A stretch of DNA of 42,364 bases from Colwellia sp. C1TZA3. Lineage in GTDB: Bacteria; Pseudomonadota; Gammaproteobacteria; Enterobacterales; Alteromonadaceae. The notes below the pieces were generated by a model. That model did no database searches. It was not told the DNA's origin and saw only the letters and a program-made list of their open reading frames with translations. Below, piece by piece: positions 7,151 to 15,126 of the stretch. Position 1 is the stretch's first letter; every line of letters begins with the position of its first letter. The stretch spans positions 1 through 42,364 of the forward strand of contig NZ_VOLS01000037.1 of NCBI RefSeq assembly GCF_007954265.1, written 5' to 3'. A program made the translations under genes and the position numbers.

Positions 7151-10100
7151 ACATGAGCACACTATTACCTGCATTCATTGTTATTTGTCCTATTTTAGTT
7201 GGTTTGGCCGTTATGGCCACGCCTGAGCATAAAGCCTTGCAGCGTCGAAGCTTAAATATTGCCGGTGCACTGATCACACTTGGCTTAATCGGCATGCTGC
7301 TGTCAGGTGTTGTCAATGGCTTAGATTTTGAAACCCGCCTACCGCTGTTACCTAATATCGATTTTGTCCTTCATGGCGATGCTCTGTCACTGTTATTTGT
7401 TAGCTTGTCAGGCCTGTTATGGTTGTTTACTACTATTTATGCCATTGGCTATTTTAAAGACAGCGCTAATCGAAGCCGATTTTTTGCTTTTTTTAGCTTA
7501 TGCGTTGGTGCCACAATAGGCTTAGCGCTTGCTGGCAATTTAGTTACCTTTTTAATCTTTTATGAATTACTAACACTCGTTACCTACCCGTTAATTGCCC
7601 ACAAAGGCAATGCGGCATCGATTAAAGCTGCGCGCACCTATCTTATTTATACCATGATAGGTGGCGCATTGCTGTTAACTGGTGTGGTATGGCTAAAAGT
7701 GCTAGCTGGGCCGCTCGACTTTACCTCGGCAGGTTTATTAGCCGGGTTGCCAGGGTTAAACAACACACATTTGCAAATCATTTTTGTCTTACTCATTGCG
7801 GGGCTAGGCGTTAAAGCGGCGCTGTTCCCTTTACATGGTTGGTTACCTATTTCGATGGCCGCACCTGCACCAGTAAGTGCCCTGTTACATGCCGTTGCTG
7901 TTGTCAAAGCCGGTGCGTTTGGTATTGTGCGCGTTGTTTATGATATTTATGGTGTCGAATTTGCCAGTGACTTAGGGCTAACCATCCTACTGGCGGTTAT
8001 TGCTGGCTTTACCATCATCTACGGCTCAGTTAAAGCGTTGAGTCAGGATGATCTTAAAAGACGCTTAGCCTACTCAACAGTAAGTCAGGTCTCTTATATC
8101 GCGCTCGGTACTGCGATTGCAGGGCCAATAGCCACTATTGGTGGCTTAGTGCACTTAGTGCATCAGGGGTTAATGAAAATCACACTGTTTTTCTGTGCAG
8201 GTAATCTTGCAGAAACACTGGGGGTTCATAAAATAAGCCAAATGAATGGCGCTGGTAAACGTATGCCCCTTACCATGGCAGCGTTCACTATTGCGGCGTT
8301 TGGTATGATTGGCGTGCCACCTATCGCTGGTTTTGTCTCTAAATGGTATTTAGGTGTCGGTGCATTAGAAGCACAGGCCTATTGGGTACTCGGCGTACTG
8401 GCCATCAGTAGCCTATTAAATGCCAGCTATTTTTTACCCATTATTCATGCCATTTGGTTTAAAGAGCAAAGTCAGCCGTGGCCCAAAGAAGTAGCTAAAT
8501 TGCGTTTAGAAACACATTGGATGCTACTGCTACCACCTTTAGTTACCGCTTTTTTTGCTTTAGCTGTTGGGCTGTTTGCCTCAAGTGCTTTTAGCCCGCT
8601 CACTTGGTCTGCGTTAATTGCCTCACGGGAATACCAAGCGATTTTCCCTGACATTTCAGGCATAGCACTTAAATACAGTACGGGTCATCTCTGGGTCTTG
8701 ATTTTACCAACTTTATTATTGTTGGCGATGGCATTTAAGACTTTACGCGCTAAAGTCATTCGTTTAATCCCGCTTGCTCCACTACCCACATTATTAGCGG
8801 CGCTACTTGTCGCTAATGAAGATAAGATTGGCCAGTCATTTTTGCTATTAACCTCCGCCATTTGGTTTATTGCCGCGCTTTATGCCCAAGCTTATATGGC
8901 TAACGATAACAAACGACACCGTTTTTACCTGTTCTTTATCCTAACGATGATAGGTAACCTTGGTGTGGTGTTATCGCAAGAAATTTCATCCTTTATTGCT
9001 TTTTTTGCACTGATGAGTTTCTCTGCTTACCCGCTGATCCTGCATTCAGAAAGTGACGAAGCAAAGTCGGCAGCAACGACTTATATCCGGTGGGTGATAT
9101 TTTCAGAAATAGTGTTATTTCTTGGCTTAGTGGGGAAAACTTATTACGCTGCATTTGGCACAGAGCAATTACCTGTTGTCTGGGTTTCGGCATTATTGAT
9201 TATTGGTTTTGGTGTTAAAGCGGGTTTGGCCACTTTGCATGTCTGGCTGCCTAAAGCGCACCCCGTAGCACCAATACCCGCTAGTGCGCTGCTCAGTGCG
9301 GTTATGGTGAAAGTAGGCTTGTTAGGTTGGATACGTTTTCTGCCCTTAGGTGATGCAACCATCAATATTTTGGCCCAACCTATGATGGTGCTTGGTTTTA
9401 CCGCCACTTTCTTAGCTGCCATTTATGGCGCACTGCAAGACAATGCTAAAACAGTATTAGCTTACTCAACGGTTAGTCAGCTCGGCATTATAGCCGCCAG
9501 TATTGGTTTTGCTTTAGCAACCCCTGACAGCTGGGCATTATTGTTGCCCGCAATAGTACTTTTTGCCATGCATCATGGTTTTGCCAAGGCAAGCTTGTTT
9601 TTTTGTGTTGGGCTCAGTTCAGCGTTAAAACCCGGCCATAAGCTCACTCCGTTCTTGTGGCTATTGGTATTAGTGCCAGCGCTATCATTAATCGGCTTAC
9701 CACTAAGCAGTGGTGCATTGGCCAAAGCAGCACTCAAAGATGCCACTTCAAGCTGGCCATTATTCTCCACACTGTTAGTTATGTCAGCTATAGGTACCGC
9801 ATTACTGATGGGGCGTTTTATCGAACTGATGAGAAAACAAGCGATGTTAAGTGCATCAAGCGCTAAACTAAATTGGCGACTTATCTTACCTACGGCGCTT
9901 TCAGCCTTGATGTGTTTAAGCTACTTTTACACACCACCGTTTGAATTTAAGCAATTTCAGACCATAGTTTCAACACTAAGTTGGTCTGCTGTTTGGCCAG
10001 CATTAACCGGATTATTGATCATTTTTGCCACTACAAAGCTACGCGCTAAATTACCCGTACCACCGGCCGGCGATCTGTTAATTGCCTACCAAACATTAGC

Positions 10101-10299
10101 ACACTTAAGCGATAGAACCAGGCAAAAAATTGCTAATTTAAACACCAATATTGCTCAATATATCAACATGATGCTAAGTCATTTGCAACGGTGGTCGCTA
10201 ATCGTATCTGGGCATTTAAGCAAGCTATTAACGCTTGATACGCCAGGCACCGTCATGACCGTTATGCTAGCCGCTCTACTCTATGCCTTTTTAACTTAA
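7147..10299 (+). CDS. Fused double antiporter subunit (two NuoL/M/MrpD-like domains)
   Basis: A 1050-residue membrane protein holding two copies of the proton_antipo_M domain. The first (about residues 75-470) has Glu140 (FYELLTLVTYPL), Lys223 (GVKAALFPLHGWLP) and Lys254 (VVKAGAFGI). The second (about residues 570-900) has Lys691 (GVKAGLATLHVWLP) and Lys722 (MVKVGLLGW), but the position matching Glu140 is Ala621 (FFALMSFSAYPL). It is not a standard MrpA: the MrpA tail modules are encoded separately upstream. It likely supplies the antiporter half of MrpA plus an additional D-like module. The start overlaps the mrpD stop. The C-terminal 150 residues include an amphipathic stretch and a last membrane helix. 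Confidence 0.85.
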   Translation: MNMSTLLPAFIVICPILVGLAVMATPEHKALQRRSLNIAGALITLGLIGMLLSGVVNGLDFETRLPLLPNIDFVLHGDALSLLFVSLSGLLWLFTTIYAIGYFKDSANRSRFFAFFSLCVGATIGLALAGNLVTFLIFYELLTLVTYPLIAHKGNAASIKAARTYLIYTMIGGALLLTGVVWLKVLAGPLDFTSAGLLAGLPGLNNTHLQIIFVLLIAGLGVKAALFPLHGWLPISMAAPAPVSALLHAVAVVKAGAFGIVRVVYDIYGVEFASDLGLTILLAVIAGFTIIYGSVKALSQDDLKRRLAYSTVSQVSYIALGTAIAGPIATIGGLVHLVHQGLMKITLFFCAGNLAETLGVHKISQMNGAGKRMPLTMAAFTIAAFGMIGVPPIAGFVSKWYLGVGALEAQAYWVLGVLAISSLLNASYFLPIIHAIWFKEQSQPWPKEVAKLRLETHWMLLLPPLVTAFFALAVGLFASSAFSPLTWSALIASREYQAIFPDISGIALKYSTGHLWVLILPTLLLLAMAFKTLRAKVIRLIPLAPLPTLLAALLVANEDKIGQSFLLLTSAIWFIAALYAQAYMANDNKRHRFYLFFILTMIGNLGVVLSQEISSFIAFFALMSFSAYPLILHSESDEAKSAATTYIRWVIFSEIVLFLGLVGKTYYAAFGTEQLPVVWVSALLIIGFGVKAGLATLHVWLPKAHPVAPIPASALLSAVMVKVGLLGWIRFLPLGDATINILAQPMMVLGFTATFLAAIYGALQDNAKTVLAYSTVSQLGIIAASIGFALATPDSWALLLPAIVLFAMHHGFAKASLFFCVGLSSALKPGHKLTPFLWLLVLVPALSLIGLPLSSGALAKAALKDATSSWPLFSTLLVMSAIGTALLMGRFIELMRKQAMLSASSAKLNWRLILPTALSALMCLSYFYTPPFEFKQFQTIVSTLSWSAVWPALTGLLIIFATTKLRAKLPVPPAGDLLIAYQTLAHLSDRTRQKIANLNTNIAQYINMMLSHLQRWSLIVSGHLSKLLTLDTPGTVMTVMLAALLYAFLT

Positions 10300-10334
10300 G
10301 CCAAATTGTCTAATCAATAGCAGGAGATAACCCG

Positions 10335-11270
10335 ATGAAACGTTTTAAACATATAATCATCAAAGTCAATGAGCAAACTAAGCCTGAATTGGATATCGCC
10401 GTATTGCGAGGTGTTGAACTGGCTAGCACAACCGGTGCAAAAATAACCTTATTTGACGTAGTGGAACCACATGAAACTATCCTCAGTAGTTATGCCGATA
10501 TTGTCAGCCCTGCCGAGCTAACCGAATTTATTGTCGCTCAGCGGCTCGACCAATTAACTGATTTAGCACAGCAATTACAAAGCACTGGTGTAAGTATTTC
10601 AGTAAGTGTTGCCAAAGGTAAAAACTTTATCGAAATCGTTAAAGCCGTTATTTTAAATAAAGGTGATTTATTGATCAAAGCGGCGAATGAAAGTGAAAAG
10701 AGCTTTGACAGCAATGACTTTCATATCATGCGTAAATGCCCAAAACCTGTTTGGTTAATTAAAGCAGAGCAACACGATACAGTTAAAAAGGTACTAGCTG
10801 CCGTTGACCTTTCAATGGAACAGCATGCAGAGGGTCGCGCGCAAAACCGCATGATAATCGATATCGCCTCATCATTAAGTCAGTATAAAAATGCCGAATT
10901 AACCATTTTGTCATGCTGGTCATTGTATGGCGAGGAAGCGCTTAGGCATGGCGCATTCACCAGAGTATCGCCGACTAAAATTGAAACCTTATTAAAGCAT
11001 GAAGAGCGCGAATACCAAGAGAGCCTTAATATCTTGGTGAACGAGTTTACGCAGTGCAAGTTTCAGCAAATATTAGCCAAAGGTAATCCAAAAACTATTA
11101 TTCCTGACTTTGTTAATAACAATGCTATCGATGTTGTCGTTATGGGCACTATTGGCCGTTCTGGCATTCCTGGATTTTTAATTGGCAATACCTCTGAATC
11201 GGTACTTCAGGCGATTAATACCTCAGTCATCACCTTAAAACCCGAGAATTGGGTCTCACCCGTATATTAA
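10335..11270 (+). CDS. Universal stress protein with two Usp domains (UspE-like)
   Basis: A 311-residue protein of two tandem UspA folds (about residues 1-145 and 153-305). The second domain carries VVVMGTIGRSGIPGFLIGNTSESVL, which fits the G-x2-G-x9-G-(S/T/N) ATP-binding loop. The first domain lacks a clear version of it. This layout is that of UspE-type cytoplasmic stress proteins. CAGGAGATAA lies just upstream of the ATG, and the gene starts 35 bases after the antiporter operon with no terminator between, so it is probably cotranscribed. A physiological link to ion stress is inference. Confidence 0.85.
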   Translation: MKRFKHIIIKVNEQTKPELDIAVLRGVELASTTGAKITLFDVVEPHETILSSYADIVSPAELTEFIVAQRLDQLTDLAQQLQSTGVSISVSVAKGKNFIEIVKAVILNKGDLLIKAANESEKSFDSNDFHIMRKCPKPVWLIKAEQHDTVKKVLAAVDLSMEQHAEGRAQNRMIIDIASSLSQYKNAELTILSCWSLYGEEALRHGAFTRVSPTKIETLLKHEEREYQESLNILVNEFTQCKFQQILAKGNPKTIIPDFVNNNAIDVVVMGTIGRSGIPGFLIGNTSESVLQAINTSVITLKPENWVSPVY

Positions 11271-11397
11271 GAACAGGTATATACCCACTCCACCTCAAGC
11301 TGGAGAATTTCACAAGTTGATAGAGAGTGTAAACACCAGAAATATAACGACAACTCAAACACAGCGTTACTGAATTTAATCATCATAGGAGAAGACA

Positions 11398-11836
11398 ATG
11401 GTTTCTTTAGATAAGTTATTGCTCGTCACCCCGGCAAACTCAATTCAAGCTTCAGTTGTTTCACAAGCAATTAAATTAGCAAAAAGTCATCACTCACACA
11501 TCACTTTTTTTAGTGTTGTAGAAGAACTTCCTAAAGATCTGCTGGTAATGGGCACAATATGTCGTACTGGTATTATACCAGTTCCATTAAGTTTGTGATC
11601 TTGTTGTGCGCAGGAAAAATAACTCAAGGTAAGGCGCTCGATTGAGCAATAGCTGGCTATTGGGAGTGAGAGCAACACAGCATTGAGCTATTTTAACTAG
11701 TACAAGTGAGCAATAACTTAATGTAATTGGTATTACTGGACTTTTTATTCGCAATACCGCTGAGTCAATATTAAGTGAAGTGTCATGCTCAGTCTTAACC
11801 TTAAAACCGGCAGGGTTTAGCTCACCTATTAAATAG
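11398..11836 (+). pseudogene. Collapsed universal stress protein gene interrupted by a miniature element
   Basis: AGGAG and ATG at 11398 start a Usp-like N-terminus (MVSLDKLLLVTPANS, through ITFFSVVEELPKD). This joins directly to the C-terminal loop LLVMGTICRTGI, so about 200 residues of a two-domain Usp, or the middle of a one-domain Usp, have been lost. At that point a 157-bp palindromic-ended element (11576-11732) is inserted. The frame resumes after it as TGLFIRNTAESILSEVSCS and ends at TAG 11834-11836. The resumed part aligns with the end of the intact usp gene just upstream (GFLIGNTSESVLQAINTS), so this is a decayed tandem paralogue. Confidence 0.8.
11576..11732. mobile_element. MITE of the IS630 type inserted in the usp pseudogene
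   Basis: The ends are inverted repeats: TACCAGTTCCATTAAGTT on the left and, read as reverse complement, TACCAATTACATTAAGTT on the right. TTA (or TA) is duplicated at 11573-11575 and 11733-11735. Removing the element restores the Usp reading RTGITGLFIRNT, which fixes the boundaries. It has no coding capacity. The right end is the same as that after the transposase fragment at the left edge of the window, which would make it a non-autonomous derivative mobilised by that IS. Confidence 0.8.
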
Positions 11837-12933
11837 GCTTTTATTTTAAGAAAATTTTTTGTAAAATCTATACTTATTTTCAGTGCTGCTGCGTTATCCT
11901 AATAGCTTAACGCATTGTGCAAGCTTGATAAAAAAATATGCGGCTGTAAATGTTGGCTGATCCGTTAAGTTAATTACCCGCTAAATGATTGACGGACTGA
12001 AGTCCGACCTACAAAATAATTGCTTATCGCTTGTTTAACGCTTGGCCATATAAATTCAATGCAGGCTAGATGTAGGTTGGACTTTAGTCCATCAGGTTAA
12101 ATGAAATTTAACAGTTATCGGCATAAATGCTGATAAAAAATATGCGGCTATAAATGTTGGCTGATCCGTTAGGTTAATTACCCGCTAAACGGTTGACGGA
12201 CTGAAGTCCGACCTACAAAATAATTGCTTATCGCTTGTTTAACGCTTGGCCATATAAATTCAATGCAGACTAGATGTAGGTTGGACTTTAGTCCATCAGG
12301 TTAAATGAAATTTAACAGTTATCGGCATAAATGCTGATAAAAAATATGCGGCTATAAATGTTGGCTGATCCGTCAGGTTAATTACCCGCTAAACGGTTGA
12401 CGGACTGAAGTCCGACCTACAAAATAATTGCTTATCGCTTGTTTAACGCTTGGCCATATAAATTCAATGCAGACTAGATGTAGGTTGGACTTTAGTCCAT
12501 CAGGTTAAATGAAATTTAACGGTTATCGGTATAAATGCTGATAAAAAAATATATGGCTATAAATTTCGGCTGATCCGTTAGGTTAATTACCCGCTAAACG
12601 GTTGACGGACTGAAGTCCGACCTACACAGGACCTACAAAAGACCTACAAAAGACCCACAAGATAAGCGTTCATCAGCTTACTTAAATTTATTAAAAAAAT
12701 TGGGGAGGAAGCTATCGAAAGGTCAGCAATAATCATTAGAATTTTTTATTGGCAATCAATAAACAGGGCTTAAAATAAATAAAAAACTTCCTTGTTTAGG
12801 CCTAAAAATAACTAAAGTGCTAAGCGCTGGGTCATTCACTCAATAACACTGACAATGTCAGACTATCAAATAGCAAAAGAAGAGAATATTGAGCATAGAT
12901 ACTAAGCACTTATATTAGCAAAAGTATGGCGGG
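11837..12933. other. Noncoding region with REP array B, no gene seen
   Basis: About 1.1 kb separates the usp pseudogene from the DUF2237 gene. Most of it is repeat array B (11991-12664). The flanks (11837-11990 and 12665-12933) are AT-rich. I find no convincing reading frame, RNA gene or terminator in them. Confidence 0.6.
11991..12664. repeat. REP/BIME tandem array B, four units
   Basis: The string GACGGACTGAAGTCCGAC recurs at 11991, 12195, 12399 and 12604, a period of 204-205 bp. Each of the first three is followed about 70 bp later by a direct T-type hairpin (GTAGGT then TGGACT-TT-AGTCCA) and the GTTAAAT-GAA-ATTTAAC hairpin. The array is in the opposite orientation to array A. The last unit is truncated and ends in short reiterations of GACCTACA (12618-12660). 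Confidence 0.9.
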
Positions 12934-13296
12934 TTACTCAGCATATTCATGAGCTTTTAAAACCTCGAGTGAGACTACCGTTAGCGCTTTTTGGTTAGTT
13001 GACGCAAGTACAATAGGTGGTGCAACATTGGCTGCAATCGCTTGATACCAGCGAACAGCGCACAAACACCATTTGTCACCCGCTTTTAAGCCAGCAAAGT
13101 CGTACATCGGCTTAGGAGTAATTAAATCATTGCCTTGTGCTTTTGAGAATTGTAAAAATTCGTCAGTCATAACCGCACAGACACTATGGTTACCGAAATC
13201 ATTTTCGGGTACGTAACAGAACCCTTTTCGGGTGAAGCCCGTATTACTACAACATAACTCTAAACGCGTGCCTAATACATTGAATTGATTTTCCAT
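12934..13296 (-). CDS. DUF2237 family protein
   Basis: A 120-residue soluble protein. FNVLGTRLELCCSNTGFTRKGFC at the N-terminus, VCAVMTDEFLQFSKAQGNDL in the middle and GDKWCLCAVRWYQA are the conserved blocks of DUF2237. The paired cysteines (CCS and WCLCA) are family features. No biochemical role is established for the family. The ATG at 13296 is preceded by AAGG at a suitable distance. It is divergent from the methyltransferase gene that starts 49 bases away, so they may share a promoter region. Confidence 0.85.
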   Translation of the reverse strand: MENQFNVLGTRLELCCSNTGFTRKGFCYVPENDFGNHSVCAVMTDEFLQFSKAQGNDLITPKPMYDFAGLKAGDKWCLCAVRWYQAIAANVAPPIVLASTNQKALTVVSLEVLKAHEYAE

Positions 13297-13344
13297 GAAT
13301 ATGCCTTGTGTTAATTAACATTAGATAAAAAGGATAAAATTACC

Positions 13345-14142
13345 ATGCTAGACAAAAGTAAGCTTAATCCCGTCCAAAATAATAGCACTGAACGCACTTC
13401 TACCGGTAATTATAGTCCTAAAGAAATCGCTAAATTTGATAAATTAGCTGAAAGTTGGTGGGATCCAAATGGTCAATACAAAACAGCACTTGAATTTAAT
13501 CGAGTGCGAGTCGCTTATTTTATAGAACAAATTTGCCAATTTTATGATCGCGATCCTAACAAACTAAATCCGTTACAAGGTTTACATATTTTAGATGTGG
13601 GCTGTGGGGGGGGATTAGTTTGTGAGCCCTTGGCCAAAGCAGGCGCTACCGTGGTGGGCATCGATGTCAGCGAAATGAGTGTTGAAGTCGCAAAACGTCA
13701 TGCTTTGAAATCTCAACTTGATATTGAGTATCGTCACGAGCATGCTCAACACACCAGTACAAACGATAAGAATCGCTACGATGTAGTGATTAATGCTGAA
13801 GTCATCGAGCATATACCCAACCAGCAAGACTTACTGAAGCAATGTAGTCAATTATGTAAAGTAAATGGATGTGTGATCATGGCAACGCTCAATCGCACCA
13901 TTAAATCTTATTTGGTCGCCATTGTGGGTGCTGAATATATTATGCGATATTTGCCCATTGGCACCCACAGTTGGCATGCCTTTGTTACACCAGTTGAATT
14001 GAATAAGATGGCTGCAAACGGACGGTTACAGTTAGTGACCGGCATTGGCATGACATATAACTTATTTACTAAAACCTGGTGCAAAACGTCCAGCCTAGCG
14101 GTTAATTATGTGCAAGTATATCGACGCTTAGCTACTGATTAA
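13345..14142 (+). CDS. ubiG: UbiG/Coq3-like SAM-dependent O-methyltransferase
   Basis: A 265-residue class I methyltransferase. Motif I is LHILDVGCGGGLVCEP (about residues 79-94), and the acidic end of strand 2 is GIDVSE. The UbiG hallmarks are present: KFDKLAESWWDPNG near the N-terminus, YDVVINAEVIEHIPN, and IVGAEYIMRYLPIGTHSW in the C-terminal half. The expected reaction is O-methylation of the ubiquinone ring precursors at two steps. WWDP, the -EPLAK-GATVVGID- stretch and the LP-GTHSW block look closer to alphaproteobacterial and mitochondrial proteins than to E. coli UbiG. The gene has REP repeats on both sides, so it may be an acquired or second copy rather than the housekeeping one. AGGA precedes the ATG. 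Confidence 0.75.
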   Translation: MLDKSKLNPVQNNSTERTSTGNYSPKEIAKFDKLAESWWDPNGQYKTALEFNRVRVAYFIEQICQFYDRDPNKLNPLQGLHILDVGCGGGLVCEPLAKAGATVVGIDVSEMSVEVAKRHALKSQLDIEYRHEHAQHTSTNDKNRYDVVINAEVIEHIPNQQDLLKQCSQLCKVNGCVIMATLNRTIKSYLVAIVGAEYIMRYLPIGTHSWHAFVTPVELNKMAANGRLQLVTGIGMTYNLFTKTWCKTSSLAVNYVQVYRRLATD

Positions 14143-14513
14143 TACGACTAGCAGGCATTATTTCGTAAATCTTTTGTAGGTCGGACTTCAGTCCGTCAAC
14201 CGTTCAGCAGGTGATTAACGTCATGGGGTCACCACTATCTACAGCAGGTAATATTTTTAGCTTCGGCATTTAAACCAAAAAACAGTTAAATTTCATATAG
14301 CCTGATGGACTAAAGTCCAACCTTGTATCTCTCTAGATAGAATAATAAGCTATTATTCTATGACAAGAACTAAGAGAGTTTGAGTCCAACCTTAAAGCGT
14401 TGAATTTTTTTGTGAGCTGTTGTAAATCTTTTGTAGGTCGGACTTCAGTCCGTCAACCGTTCAGCAGGTGATTAACCTAAAGGAAAAAAATAAATAGCCA
14501 AGTGTTATCTGAC
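14143..14513. other. Noncoding gap with isolated REP units
   Basis: About 370 bp between the UbiG-like gene and ycgN (convergent). It holds two direct C-type hairpins (GTAGG at 14176 and 14433) and one inverted T-type hairpin near 14304. The T-type copy is broken by a 69-bp palindromic segment. No gene or clear terminator is visible. Confidence 0.7.
14176..14456. repeat. REP cluster between ubiG-like gene and ycgN
   Basis: Two C-type hairpins in direct orientation and one inverted T-type hairpin between them, as in array A but not in tandem. The GTTAAAT hairpin next to the T-type copy is degraded (GTTAAATTTCATATAG). A short insertion with flanking 11-bp repeats (AGTCCAACCTT at 14314 and 14383) interrupts the T-type copy. 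Confidence 0.85.
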
Positions 14514-15062
14514 TTAATTTATATCGTGCAGCGGCCACAGAACGATATAGTCTTCAAAGTCTTCCAATTCAACTTGGTTATCTTTAACAATTTTTCCACG
14601 TACTGACATACCCGCTTGATGCATGGCTGATTTTTTACCATTGTGCAACAGCGGGTGCCATGACGGCATACCTCTGCCCTCTTTTAGGCGACGATAAGTA
14701 CAACTTGTTGGCATAAAAAACACATCATCTAAGTTATCTTGGGTTAATTGCACACAATCTGGCACGAGCTCAGTACGTTGCTCATACTTAGAACATTGAC
14801 AACTTTTATCATTGAGTAAATGACAAGCAATACTCGAGTAACTCATTTGTTCGTCTTCAGTGATATGTGTTGTCGGCATTAGCTCCATTTCATCTGTGGT
14901 GCTGTCATCATCAATAAATTTATGTAAGCAGCATTTAGCACAACCATCACATAATGACTCCCATTCGGGTCTGCTCATTTCATCTAATGATTTGGTTTCC
15001 CAAAAACGTTCGACCGGCACTTTTTTTGATTTTATTGTCGAACGGTTACTTTTTTTACTCAT
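14514..15062 (-). CDS. ycgN: YcgN-like UPF0260 family protein
   Basis: A 182-residue cytoplasmic protein. FWETKSLDEMSRPEWESLCD followed by GCAKCCLHK is the N-terminal cysteine cluster of UPF0260 (YkgJ-type metal-binding fold). CQCSKYEQR, PDCVQLT, PTSCTYRRL and PSWHPLL are further family blocks. Relative to E. coli YcgN there is an extra segment of roughly 20 residues after CCLHKFIDD (about residues 52-74), rich in Thr, Glu and Met. The function is unknown; the cysteines suggest a metal or iron-sulfur site. The order ycgN, lytic transglycosylase, ycgL, rnd on the same strand recalls the ycgL-ycgN neighbourhood of E. coli. Confidence 0.87.
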   Translation of the reverse strand: MSKKSNRSTIKSKKVPVERFWETKSLDEMSRPEWESLCDGCAKCCLHKFIDDDSTTDEMELMPTTHITEDEQMSYSSIACHLLNDKSCQCSKYEQRTELVPDCVQLTQDNLDDVFFMPTSCTYRRLKEGRGMPSWHPLLHNGKKSAMHQAGMSVRGKIVKDNQVELEDFEDYIVLWPLHDIN

Positions 15063-15126
15063 AGGGCTACTTATCGCTGTTTATGGCTTTCTATTATTTG
15101 AATCTAAGTTTTCTATTTAATACTTT

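Noticed and set aside
11285-11315. CTCCA/TGGAG stem after the intact usp gene as terminator
   Set aside because: Short stem and no T-tract; the evidence is too weak.
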